A stretch of DNA of 64,000 nucleotides from an uncultured Crocinitomix sp. Its GTDB lineage: Bacteria > Bacteroidota > Bacteroidia > Flavobacteriales_D > Crocinitomicaceae. Under the pieces are notes generated by a model, which did not search any database, was not told the DNA's origin, and saw nothing but the letters and a program-made list of their open reading frames with translations. Of this stretch, positions 25,916 through 34,092 are shown in pieces. Each line of letters starts with the position of its first letter. Positions within the stretch are counted from its first letter, which is position 1. The stretch covers positions 47,392 through 111,391 of the forward strand of contig CAKZON010000054.1 of assembly GCA_937136425.1 (NCBI GenBank), given 5' to 3'. The translations under genes and the position numbers were made by a program.

Positions 25916-26737
25916 TTATAAATTTATTATTCCCATTACTACACAAGCAGCAGCTCCAACCCAAGACACAATAGCACCAATTGCTAGCCCTTTTACAGCA
26001 CTCCCAATGTTACCAATAAACTCCTCTTTAGATTTAACTGAAACAATAAATTGATCTGCTTTATCTTTTGGTTTAGATATTCTTAAAGCACCTTCTCTAT
26101 CATTTGCATCTCCAACAACATACAGTTGCGTTCCTGTTCGAATTCCTGTTTCGGTATAACGATACCCAATTGTACGGATGCCTTTATTTTTGCTTCCGCC
26201 ACCAATTCCAATAGAAAAGCCTTTTATTTTTAGGTTCACCCCTCCACCACTATCAGCATTAGGATCTCCTTTTTCAAAATTAGAATATAATTTCTCTGTA
26301 TGAAATTTCGATTTATTGGCATATACTTCAATGAATCCAGTGTCATCTTTTACGCCAAAACCTGCAGCCCAACGAAGGTTTTCAGAAACGGTATCCTGAT
26401 GTTTAACCCATTTTTTTTCTGTTCCATCCTGCGTCTTGCGCGTTTCTAATTTTTCATATTCATGCACAACTTCTGACTTAAAATAAACAACCTCTTCTTT
26501 AGAAAGTTCAGATTCGATTGGAGTTTCAGAATATGCTTTCCCTTTTACTTCAACATGCAATGAAAAGCTTCCGTCCCCCATTGAGGCAGACATTTCTGAA
26601 TGATTTTCTATTATATCATTGATTCTTGTTGTATCCATCAATTCTAAGGAAGCCGATTTACCCGCTTTCTTATTTTTTACAAGCCAAAGAATCAAACCTA
26701 AAATTCCTAAAACTCCAGCCCCAATTAAATATCCCAT
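25916..26737 (-). CDS. GIDE-domain-like membrane protein
   Basis: 273 residues from the ATG at 26737 (a longer upstream frame has no good start). Layout: N-terminal transmembrane helix (about 3-21), then a soluble region resembling the GIDE/BAM domain (VEVKGKAYSETPIES, VVYFKSEVVHEYE, WVKHQDTVSENLRWAAGFGVKDDTG), and a C-terminal transmembrane helix (about 248-270). This matches the arrangement of mitochondrial MUL1 without its RING finger. Bacterial members have no assigned role. Family call is from pattern memory. Confidence 0.6.
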   Translation of the reverse strand: MGYLIGAGVLGILGLILWLVKNKKAGKSASLELMDTTRINDIIENHSEMSASMGDGSFSLHVEVKGKAYSETPIESELSKEEVVYFKSEVVHEYEKLETRKTQDGTEKKWVKHQDTVSENLRWAAGFGVKDDTGFIEVYANKSKFHTEKLYSNFEKGDPNADSGGGVNLKIKGFSIGIGGGSKNKGIRTIGYRYTETGIRTGTQLYVVGDANDREGALRISKPKDKADQFIVSVKSKEEFIGNIGSAVKGLAIGAIVSWVGAAACVVMGIINL

Positions 26738-26901
26738 AGTGTTTTTTTTTAAATCACAATATATCATTTTTATTGCTAAATAAGTCAGCCTAATACAAAA
26801 ATTATAATGGATTAAATCATCTCTTGTAAACAAATTGCAAAACAAAACAGTTGAGAGAGTGTTATCATGATAGAATATAGAAGCAGTTAGATGATAATCC
26901 G

Positions 26902-26909
26902 TATTTTTG
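26902..26909 (+). promoter_or_regulatory. -7 element before the DUF2452 gene
   Basis: TATTTTTG, 40 bases before the ATG at 26950; matches TAnnTTTG. -33 not clear. Confidence 0.4.
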
Positions 26910-26949
26910 TATATGTTCTGAAACCGAAAAAGAACCTATTTGAATAACT

Positions 26950-27426
26950 ATGTCAGATCAAAAAGAAAATAAAAAAAAGGAGAATTTTCAAAATCCCATT
27001 GATCCGGATAAGATTACAGAGAATCCACATGCGTTAGAATATGGACATCATGTTGGGAGTGCAGTTATTAAACCTGAGGACATTGGCAAACAAAAAGGCA
27101 GAGCATTAACTGCAATGGAATACCAAACCGATCAGCAACTAAACCAGTTGTATGAGCAAATGCAGGTATTAGCCGAACAAGCTAAAAAAATTAATAAAAG
27201 AAAAGAGATTTCAGAAAGAATTTATCAAGCATCATTTCGGTTTGATCCTATCATAAATCACATATATCACTTATATGAAGATGAAGATTTGACTCAAATT
27301 TTATCCATCATTGCTCCAACCGAATGGGGAAGATCACGAAAAAACAACTATACCTATGTCGCTACTATTCGTTTATTAGCGGACCACACTTGGGATATAA
27401 TAAAAAGTGCAGACGACGAATCTTAA
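26950..27426 (+). CDS. DUF2452 family protein
   Basis: 158-residue protein with the DUF2452 signature: NPHALEYGHHVGSAVIKPED, GKQKGRALTAMEYQTDQQL and a C-terminal YVATIRLLADHTWD. All-helical and soluble, function unknown. The stop TAA at 27424-27426 is followed in the same reading frame by the DUF434 coding region with no intervening ATG, GTG or TTG start. Confidence 0.85.
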   Translation: MSDQKENKKKENFQNPIDPDKITENPHALEYGHHVGSAVIKPEDIGKQKGRALTAMEYQTDQQLNQLYEQMQVLAEQAKKINKRKEISERIYQASFRFDPIINHIYHLYEDEDLTQILSIIAPTEWGRSRKNNYTYVATIRLLADHTWDIIKSADDES

Positions 27427-27438
27427 TACAGTTATACT

Positions 27439-28182
27439 ATCAATCTCTCTGAAAACACCCCAAAACGTAACCGCGGAAAAGTCGCTAATGATGACACCTT
27501 ATTTGGTGAACGATTCTATGAAAAACTAGGTAAAGGTTTTCGTGATTTAAATGACTTATTAACGAAAGGTTATGCCATTAATTCTGCATTAAATTTAGTT
27601 GGTAACCATTACCGATTAAACAAGCGGCAACAAGATGCCCTGCGCCGTGCAACCACATCTGCGCAAGAAGTTGACCGAATAAATGCCAACCACATTACAC
27701 AAAGCGAGCTAAAAGAAAAAAACATCTTAATTGATGGATTTAACTTAATAATATCTCTCGAAAGCGCACTATCCGGCGCTTATATTTTCAAATGTGCAGA
27801 CGGAACCTATAGAGATTTATCAGGAGTACATGGCACTTATAAGCGTGTAAAGCAAACAAATCGTGCATTAAAGCTTATTGGCGAAACCTTGGAGGAACTA
27901 GGCACGAATGAGGTGGTTTGGGTATTGGACAAACCGGTGTCAAACAGTGGTCGATTAAAATTATTACTATTAGAAGTTGCCCAGGAATTTAATTATAATT
28001 GGGAAGTTATTTTAGACAATAACCCAGACACTTATTTAGTAAATAAAAAGGAGATTACCATTAGTAGTGACGGATGGATTATAGCACAGGTTAATTGGTT
28101 TAATTTAGCTGGCTTTATTATAGAAAACAAAATTGACAAGGCTGAAATTTTTGATTTTAATAAAATTACAAATGGTGAATAA
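27439..28182 (+). CDS. DUF434/DUF5616 protein without a canonical start codon
   Basis: From 27427 an open frame encodes about 250 residues: N-terminal DUF434 block (KRNRGKVANDDTLFGERF, GYAINSALNLVGNHYRLNKR) and C-terminal DUF5616/NYN-like block (ILIDGFNLIISLESALSG, WVLDKPVSNSGRLK, ITISSDGWIIA), a possible PIN-like nuclease fold. There is no ATG, GTG or TTG before the conserved N-terminus; the only plausible initiator is ATC at 27439 (used here for the start), otherwise a sequencing error or stop readthrough from DUF2452. The first in-frame TTG (27889) would delete most of the protein. Overlaps the DUF985 gene by 11 bases. Confidence 0.7.
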   Translation: MNLSENTPKRNRGKVANDDTLFGERFYEKLGKGFRDLNDLLTKGYAINSALNLVGNHYRLNKRQQDALRRATTSAQEVDRINANHITQSELKEKNILIDGFNLIISLESALSGAYIFKCADGTYRDLSGVHGTYKRVKQTNRALKLIGETLEELGTNEVVWVLDKPVSNSGRLKLLLLEVAQEFNYNWEVILDNNPDTYLVNKKEITISSDGWIIAQVNWFNLAGFIIENKIDKAEIFDFNKITNGE

Positions 28183-28690
28183 TTCAGAGGCAGAGATTGC
28201 CGCGCTCGTAAAACAACATAACTTGCTTCCTCATCCTGAAGGCGGGTTTTACAAAGAACTGTACCGCAGCAAAGGTATTATTTCAGCCAAAGAGTTAGCA
28301 TCAGAATTTAATGGTGCAAGAAATTATTGTACAAGCATTTATTTTTTGTTGACTTCGGCTAATTTTTCTGGATTTCACAGAATTAAGCAAGATGAAGTTT
28401 GGCATTTTTATAGTGGGGCGCCGTTAACTGTACATGTAATAGATGAAAACGGCAATTATACGGCACATAAGGTTGGGTTCAGCTTGGAAAAGAACTTGGC
28501 GCCACAATTGGTTGTTCCGGCGGGCTGTTGGTTTGCTTCAAGCGTAGATGAGGCTCATGCATATTCATTTGTGGGGTGCACCGTTGCTCCTGGATTTGAC
28601 TTTGATGATTTTGAATTAGCCGAACGAGAAAGTTTAATCAATGAATATCCGCAGCATAAAGAGATTATAAGTCAATTGACGCGATTGTAA
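28172..28690 (+). CDS. DUF985 family cupin
   Basis: 172 residues of the cupin_5/DUF985 type: LPHPEGGFYKELYRS, NYCTSIYFLLT, SGFHRIKQDEVWHFYSGAPL and LVVPAGCWFAS. These proteins resemble sugar-nucleotide epimerase-like cupins, with no firm activity. Start ATG at 28172 overlaps the DUF434 stop; an upstream in-frame start at 28133 would run deep into DUF434 and is unlikely. Convergent with the next gene. Confidence 0.87.
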   Translation: MVNNSEAEIAALVKQHNLLPHPEGGFYKELYRSKGIISAKELASEFNGARNYCTSIYFLLTSANFSGFHRIKQDEVWHFYSGAPLTVHVIDENGNYTAHKVGFSLEKNLAPQLVVPAGCWFASSVDEAHAYSFVGCTVAPGFDFDDFELAERESLINEYPQHKEIISQLTRL

Positions 28691-28700
28691 ATAACCTCCC

Positions 28701-28991
28701 CTAATCGCAAAACGCGATTAAACCAGCCGATTCTTTGGCTGCTAATACAAGTATCTTACAAAGTTTAATAGAATCCGTATCAAGTGAATTCTTTAGACTT
28801 TCTAATTTATTAATTACATATAAAGAATCCCACCTAAAATCTTCGTGAAAGTTGTATTTAGACTCTATGATCCCTTTTTGTTGTAAGCTTTTGAATGAAT
28901 TGATTGTAATAGAACCAATTATTGGTAGGTTCAGTTCCTCTGGAAATTCAGGTTGAGATTGATGATCATGAATAGCATAAAAATCAAGCAT
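28701..28991 (-). CDS. Small conserved-looking hypothetical protein
   Basis: 96 residues, soluble, acidic. Begins MLDFYAIHDHQSQPEFPEEL and has a C-terminal helical half (SLYVINKLESLKNSLD). Composition and the 3-base spacing to the hydrolase gene upstream support a real gene. A 7-base inverted repeat (TAATCGC/GCGATTA, 28702-28720) sits over its last codons. No function. Confidence 0.55.
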   Translation of the reverse strand: MLDFYAIHDHQSQPEFPEELNLPIIGSITINSFKSLQQKGIIESKYNFHEDFRWDSLYVINKLESLKNSLDTDSIKLCKILVLAAKESAGLIAFCD

Positions 28992-28994
28992 GAT

Positions 28995-29894
28995 TTATTT
29001 ATTGTTTAATTGGGCGACAATCTTATTCAAAGCCAACTTCGCTTCCTTCATCACTGGCAAATAAGGCCAAATATGCGGCATTCCTTTTCCAGCAATTAAT
29101 TCAACCTTAACATTTGCTTCCGTTAATTTAATAGCTGCTAATTTCTGATCTGGATAGGTGATATCATTTTCCGCCATGAATAAAACAGTCTCAGGAAAAT
29201 TGTCAAAACTACCGTATAAGGGAGATATCATTTCATTTTTCAAATCAACATCTCCTGCACACATTTTTTTTGCACTTAGCACTCCTTGTTTTGAAAGCAT
29301 TGGATCGACCTTGTCTACTTTATCTATTTCAGAATTGGTAAGAGACGCATCCATCACAGGAGACACTAGTATTACTTTATGCGGTAATTGTGCTTTATTA
29401 CGAATTAATCTTTGCATCAAGGCCGTCACTAAAGTACCTCCGACCGAATCACCAATCAAAGAAATTTGATTGGAATCGTATTTATTGAGGGCTGCTGTAT
29501 AAACGGCATCTATATTATTGGATATTTCGGTTATTTGATGTTCCGGCGCCTTGGGGTAATCACACATCCAAATAACATGATTTGTTTGTTTTGCTATAAA
29601 CTGCAAAGTATCCCAATGAATTTTAGATGGCCCTGAAATAAACGCACCGCCATGAACAAATAAGAGTAATTTATTAGAAGCATTATCACTTTTAACTTCT
29701 GTAATAGATGTTTTTAATATTTTAAAAGGACTTTCAGAATTTTGTTTTAAAAACTTTCCACTAGGATGATGAATGTCCTCTTTTCTTATTTTTTTATAGT
29801 CAATTGGAGCTTTACTAAAATCCTTTTTTAACCCTTTTAACTTTATAACGAGTAAAGTAATATAATACGTTATGCTGTGTTTTGTTTTCCCCAT
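28995..29894 (-). CDS. Alpha/beta hydrolase (hormone-sensitive-lipase family)
   Basis: Carboxylesterase-type hydrolase of 299 residues. The oxyanion-hole motif HGGAF, the nucleophile elbow GDSVGGTL (Ser) and later Asp and His positions (AENDITYPDQ and MPHIWPY) identify the HSL/esterase group. No signal peptide is seen, but the first 25 residues are hydrophobic. ATG at 29894 is preferred over a GTG three codons upstream. It forms a pair with the 96-residue protein downstream. Substrate likely a short acyl ester. Confidence 0.82.
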   Translation of the reverse strand: MGKTKHSITYYITLLVIKLKGLKKDFSKAPIDYKKIRKEDIHHPSGKFLKQNSESPFKILKTSITEVKSDNASNKLLLFVHGGAFISGPSKIHWDTLQFIAKQTNHVIWMCDYPKAPEHQITEISNNIDAVYTAALNKYDSNQISLIGDSVGGTLVTALMQRLIRNKAQLPHKVILVSPVMDASLTNSEIDKVDKVDPMLSKQGVLSAKKMCAGDVDLKNEMISPLYGSFDNFPETVLFMAENDITYPDQKLAAIKLTEANVKVELIAGKGMPHIWPYLPVMKEAKLALNKIVAQLNNK

Positions 29895-29965
29895 AAGTTC
29901 CACCTAATATAGTGTTTTAGTGGGTTAATTCTTTTAAGACCTATGGTTAATAATAAAGTTTAAAA

Positions 29966-30077
29966 CAAAAAAGAAGCGTTTTGTAATAATAACAAAACGC
30001 CTCCACCTAACTTTTAGCTATGAAACTAAAATTATTTTAAACTCTTCAAATGAAGATGAAATATCAATTCCTAATTC
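29966..30077 (-). ncRNA. Candidate small RNA ending in an orphan terminator
   Basis: On the minus strand a TAAATTTG element (30083-30090) is followed about 80-110 bases on by the hairpin GCGTTTTGT/ACAAAACGC (29976-30000) and a T-rich tract. No coding gene lies between this hairpin and the ompA terminator, so a transcript of about 110 bases is plausible. No -33 match and no family recognised; boundaries are approximate. Confidence 0.3.
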
Positions 30078-30134
30078 CAGTACAAATTTAAGGTACTTTT
30101 TTCGAATAATCTAGGATAGTCGATAACTTGTTGA

Positions 30135-30150
30135 CATTTATCGATAAATG
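30135..30150. repeat. Perfect 16-base palindrome CATTTATCGATAAATG
   Basis: Self-complementary over all 16 bases, in the non-coding gap between ompA and the hydrolase; operator-like. Confidence 0.5.
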
Positions 30151-30290
30151 ACCTCAAAAGACGTTTAATGTATGGTTATTTCCAGTCCAATTTTATTATA
30201 AAAAGTATTCATGCGTCATTTAATACCTTTTCCGTCCAAAATTTATTGCAATAAAATCAAATTACGCAAAAATAATTTGAGCATTCATTC

Positions 30291-30308
30291 TGTTAAATCG
30301 ATTTAACA
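30291..30308. repeat. Perfect 18-base palindrome TGTTAAATCGATTTAACA
   Basis: Self-complementary over all 18 bases; shares the central ATCGAT with the palindrome at 30135. Binding protein unknown. Confidence 0.55.
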
Positions 30309-30398
30309 TTCCGTTTATAGAACGAATAGTAATTATCAATGAAATGGATGTTGAACAACATATTGTTCCATTTAACCTGATAAAAGAATGCACAAAAA

Positions 30399-30424
30399 AA
30401 GCCCTGACAAAATTGTCAGGGCTT
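30399..30424 (-). terminator. Terminator of the ompA-like gene
   Basis: AAGCCCTGACAA/TTGTCAGGGCTT, a 12-base-pair stem followed on the minus strand by a run of T residues. Confidence 0.92.
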
Positions 30425-30445
30425 TCATTTTAATGTTTATTCAGA

Positions 30446-31945
30446 TTAGAATTCTACTGTGAACTCTACCCTTCTGTTTTCAGCTCTACCTTTACTAGTA
30501 TCGTTAGATGCTTTAGGTTTAGACTCTCCGAATCCTCTAGAAGTTAATCTTGATTCATCAACACCTTTGCTTACTAAGTACTTCTTAACAGCAGCTGCTC
30601 TCTTCTCAGAAAGTGTCTGATTCTTTTGATCATCACCTTGAGCATCTGTGTGCCCGTCGATAATCAATTTATAAGAAGGATTATCTTTCATAATGTCAGC
30701 AACATTGTTCAAGATTCCGTAAGAACGTGTTTTAATTACGTCTCTACCAGACTCGAATTGAATTCCTTTTAATGCTCTTTGGAATACTTCTTGAGTTTCT
30801 TGAGCAATTTCAGGACAACCCATGTTAGATTCAACTCCTGGGATAGTAGGACACTTATCATCAGCATCAGTAATACCATCACCATCAGTATCAGGACATC
30901 CTTTCAATTCTTTAATACCTGCAACTTCAGGACAAGCATCTTCTGAATCAATGATTCCGTCACCATCAGTATCAGGACATCCGTCAAATTTCTCGATACC
31001 TGGAGTATCAGGACATTTATCTTCATCATCAACAATACCATCTCCATCTCTATCAGGACAACCTTGTGCAGAAATTACACCTGGTACTTCAGGACACTCA
31101 TCTTCAGAATCTTGGATTCCATCACCATCAGTATCAGGACAACCTTCAAATTCTTCAATTCCTGGAACTTCAGGACATTTATCTAAGTAATCAGGGATTC
31201 CGTCTCCGTCAGTATCAATTGCACAACCAACTTCATCAACAGATACACCATCTGGTGTTTCAGGACATTCATCTTTCTTATCAGTTACACCATCACCATC
31301 AGTATCAGCAGCCTGACCTAATAAGTAAACGATTCCAGCTTGGTGAATCATAAATTGATCCCATCCAGCAGAATAACCAGCCCAACCATCTTTAGAATCT
31401 CCGTTCGTGTGTGCATATAACATTGTATAGTTAAGCCCCCACTTAGGGAAAAGCATATAAGTTGCTCCTAAACCAGCATTTAACGTTAAATCCGTTTGAG
31501 GATTTGTGTTGTTTTGAACATCACTTAGGAAGCTAATTCCTACGTTAGCATAATCTGCAAGTCCAGCACCTACAAAAATGTATGGCTGAATTTTAGAAGT
31601 TTCTTTTAAAATAAATCCGTTATGGAACTTAAAACGGAATTGTCCGTTAGCTTGAAACAAGTTAGCTCCGAAACTTGGACCGAATTGTTGATCGTAACCA
31701 ATTCCTCCATAAGTACAAGAAGCTGCAACATCAAACATTGGTGTTAAATAGTAGCTAAAAGTTAAACCACCTTGATTTCTGGCAGTTTTACCTATATCAA
31801 AAAATTCAGCATTCAAGTCTCCGTAATAATCAGAAATCCCTAGGTGTGCACCTATTCCGAATCTTTGCTCTGCAGTTTGTCCAAAAGAAGTACTTGATAT
31901 AACAAGTGCCGCCAGAAGACCTAAAAATCCAATTTTCATTTTCAT
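30446..31945 (-). CDS. OmpA family protein with thrombospondin type 3 repeats
   Basis: 499 residues: signal peptide (to about SFGQ), N-terminal beta-barrel (about 25-205), five or six TSP3-type calcium-binding repeats (DTDGDGV/I...DECPE units, about 215-370) and a C-terminal OmpA domain (about 385-499) with GHTDAQGDD and the NRRVEF ending that bind peptidoglycan. The typical Bacteroidota outer-membrane anchor. Start is the first of two nearby ATGs (31945, 31939). Own terminator; monocistronic. Confidence 0.92.
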   Translation of the reverse strand: MKMKIGFLGLLAALVISSTSFGQTAEQRFGIGAHLGISDYYGDLNAEFFDIGKTARNQGGLTFSYYLTPMFDVAASCTYGGIGYDQQFGPSFGANLFQANGQFRFKFHNGFILKETSKIQPYIFVGAGLADYANVGISFLSDVQNNTNPQTDLTLNAGLGATYMLFPKWGLNYTMLYAHTNGDSKDGWAGYSAGWDQFMIHQAGIVYLLGQAADTDGDGVTDKKDECPETPDGVSVDEVGCAIDTDGDGIPDYLDKCPEVPGIEEFEGCPDTDGDGIQDSEDECPEVPGVISAQGCPDRDGDGIVDDEDKCPDTPGIEKFDGCPDTDGDGIIDSEDACPEVAGIKELKGCPDTDGDGITDADDKCPTIPGVESNMGCPEIAQETQEVFQRALKGIQFESGRDVIKTRSYGILNNVADIMKDNPSYKLIIDGHTDAQGDDQKNQTLSEKRAAAVKKYLVSKGVDESRLTSRGFGESKPKASNDTSKGRAENRRVEFTVEF

Positions 31946-32187
31946 AGTTTTAAAAAATTATCGCTCACAAATTTAAAGAAATAATTCATTAATGTTAAAT
32001 CATTCGGTATTTAAACGGTTATTTCCGACCAAATACCACTTCATTTTATTTTAAAATGTTCAACAGTTCTATAAAAAGCTCTTTACCACACCGCTTTAAA
32101 CGATTGACATACAGCTACTAAAACGATTTATAAATCAAGAAACAACTCTGCAAATAAAAATGTTGATAAAATCATAATAAAATCTTC

Positions 32188-34092
32188 TTACATACGTTCC
32201 GGAACGTCAATTCCTAACAAATACATGGCTGATTTAATGACTCTTGCCACATTTCGACTTAATTCTAAACGCATTCGTTTAAGCTCATTATCTTCTTCTT
32301 TGAAGACGCTAACACTTTGCCAAAATGAATTATAAGTTTTACCTAAATCAAACGCGTAGTTTGCTATTACAGCCGGAGAATATTCGGCTCCAGCAGCTTT
32401 AACGATAATTGGATATTCTACCAATTTTTTCAAAATTTCGCGTTCAACTTCATGTAAAGAAATTGTTTCTTTTATAGGTGTTTTATCTAGTTCACCTGCC
32501 TTACGTAATAAAGAGCAGATTCGTGCGTGAACATATTGTATAAATGGACCTGTATTTCCATTTAACTCTACGGATTCTTCTGGGTTAAAGGTCATTCTCT
32601 TAGCAGGATCAACCTTTAATAAGAAGTATTTCAATCCACCTAATCCTATTAAATGATAAAGGTTTTGTTTTTCCTCTTCGGTCATTCCTTCAATGTGTCC
32701 TCTCTCCTCCGTCATTTCTTTAGCCGTTAGCACAACTTCATTCACCAAATCATCTGCGTCAACAACTGTTCCTTCACGTGATTTCATTTTGCCAACCTCA
32801 CCTTTATCGTTTCGCAAATCAACCATTCCATATGAAAGGTGATGGCAATTTTTGGCCCATTCGTATCCTAATTTTTCAAGAATTAAGAAAAGTACTTTGA
32901 AATGATAATCCTGCTCATTCCCTACCGTATAAACGATTCCATTTAAATCTGGAAAGTCTTGCATTCGCTGTTGCGCAGTTCCAATATCCTGTGTCATATA
33001 AACCGCCGTTCCATCTCCACGTAGCACCAATTTTTCATCCAATCCGTCTGCGGTCAAGTCAATCCAAACAGAACCATCTTCCTTTTGAAAAAAGATCCCT
33101 TTTTCTAGACCGTCTTCAACCATTTGCTTCCCTGTAAGGTATGTATTTGATTCGTAATACAGCTTGTCAAATGATACCTGCATTGCTTTATAGGTATCTT
33201 CAAACCCTTCATAAACCCAACCATTCATTTTTTGCCAAAGACTGTAAACATGCGGATCTTTACTCTCCCACTTCAACAGCATTTCTTTAACATCCTGCAT
33301 AATTGGCGTTGCGTTGTTTGCCAATTTTTTGATTTTATCAGCTAACCCTTTTTTCGCTTTATCGTCTTCTTTAGCTGCCATTGCGGTAGCTAGTCGTGTA
33401 TACTCAGTTTCAAACTCTGCGCTTTCTTCAAAGTTTCCGTTTTCCCATTTGGAAATTACAGTTGCAGTTTCTTGTTTTAAAACTTTGTCAAATTCAACAT
33501 AATATTTTCCAACAAATTTATCGCCTTTTAAGCCTGTGCTTTCAGGAGTAGATCCGTCACCAAAACGCTCCCAAGCCAACATACTTTTACAAATATGAAT
33601 TCCACGATCGTTTACAATTTGAGTTTTAACAACTTTATGTCCATTAGCCTCCAGAATTCGAGAAAATGAATGACCTAAGAAATTATTTCTTAAGTGCCCT
33701 AGGTGCAATGGTTTGTTTGTATTTGGAGATGAATATTCAACCATTAAACGAGAGCCTTTATCAGCTGCACTGCCATAATCATCTTCTAACGAGATTTTAT
33801 TTAAGTTATTAAGCCAATATGAATCGGCAATAACCAAGTTTAAAAACCCTTGAACTGTATTAAAATCTGAAATTAAATCGACCTCAGCTTTTAATATTGT
33901 TCCTATTTCTTCTCCAACCTGTACTGGTGATTTTTTTGCAATTTTTGCTAAAGGAAATACAACCAATGTGATGTCTCCTGCAAAATCTTTACGTGTTTTT
34001 TGAAATTGGATCATTTTTTCTCCAATCTCTGTAGCATAGTGTTTTGTCAATAATTCTTTAACTATACTGGTTAAATGATTTTCTAAATTCAT
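32188..34092 (-). CDS. argS: Arginyl-tRNA synthetase
   Basis: Class I synthetase charging tRNA-Arg, 634 residues. An N-terminal Add-1 domain precedes the signature SPNTNKPLHLGHLRNN (HIGH variant HLGH, about 133-136); KMKSREG is the KMSKS-like loop, and the DALR anticodon-binding domain occupies the last 120 residues. Its start overlaps the arginase stop by 4 bases (ATGA), coupling the two. It is the last gene of that pair. Confidence 0.95.
   Translation of the reverse strand: MNLENHLTSIVKELLTKHYATEIGEKMIQFQKTRKDFAGDITLVVFPLAKIAKKSPVQVGEEIGTILKAEVDLISDFNTVQGFLNLVIADSYWLNNLNKISLEDDYGSAADKGSRLMVEYSSPNTNKPLHLGHLRNNFLGHSFSRILEANGHKVVKTQIVNDRGIHICKSMLAWERFGDGSTPESTGLKGDKFVGKYYVEFDKVLKQETATVISKWENGNFEESAEFETEYTRLATAMAAKEDDKAKKGLADKIKKLANNATPIMQDVKEMLLKWESKDPHVYSLWQKMNGWVYEGFEDTYKAMQVSFDKLYYESNTYLTGKQMVEDGLEKGIFFQKEDGSVWIDLTADGLDEKLVLRGDGTAVYMTQDIGTAQQRMQDFPDLNGIVYTVGNEQDYHFKVLFLILEKLGYEWAKNCHHLSYGMVDLRNDKGEVGKMKSREGTVVDADDLVNEVVLTAKEMTEERGHIEGMTEEEKQNLYHLIGLGGLKYFLLKVDPAKRMTFNPEESVELNGNTGPFIQYVHARICSLLRKAGELDKTPIKETISLHEVEREILKKLVEYPIIVKAAGAEYSPAVIANYAFDLGKTYNSFWQSVSVFKEEDNELKRMRLELSRNVARVIKSAMYLLGIDVPERM

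Larger units (their letters stand above)
29904..30445. other. 540-base non-coding region with clustered palindromes
   Basis: No frame longer than about 15 codons in the parts checked. It holds the ompA terminator at one end (30399-30424), a minus-strand terminator-like hairpin (29976-30000) with no annotated gene before it, two perfect palindromes centred on ATCGAT (30135-30150 and 30291-30308) and an imperfect one (30353-30368). It is the largest unexplained stretch in the window. Confidence 0.6.

Noticed and set aside
28702..28720. Inverted repeat TAATCGC/GCGATTA
   Set aside because: It falls inside the last codons of the 96-residue gene and lacks a T run, so it is not counted as a terminator.
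30822..31353. Long plus-strand frames opposite the OmpA/TSP3 repeats
   Set aside because: They mirror the repetitive DxDGDG codons of the true minus-strand gene and have low-complexity, protein-unlike composition.
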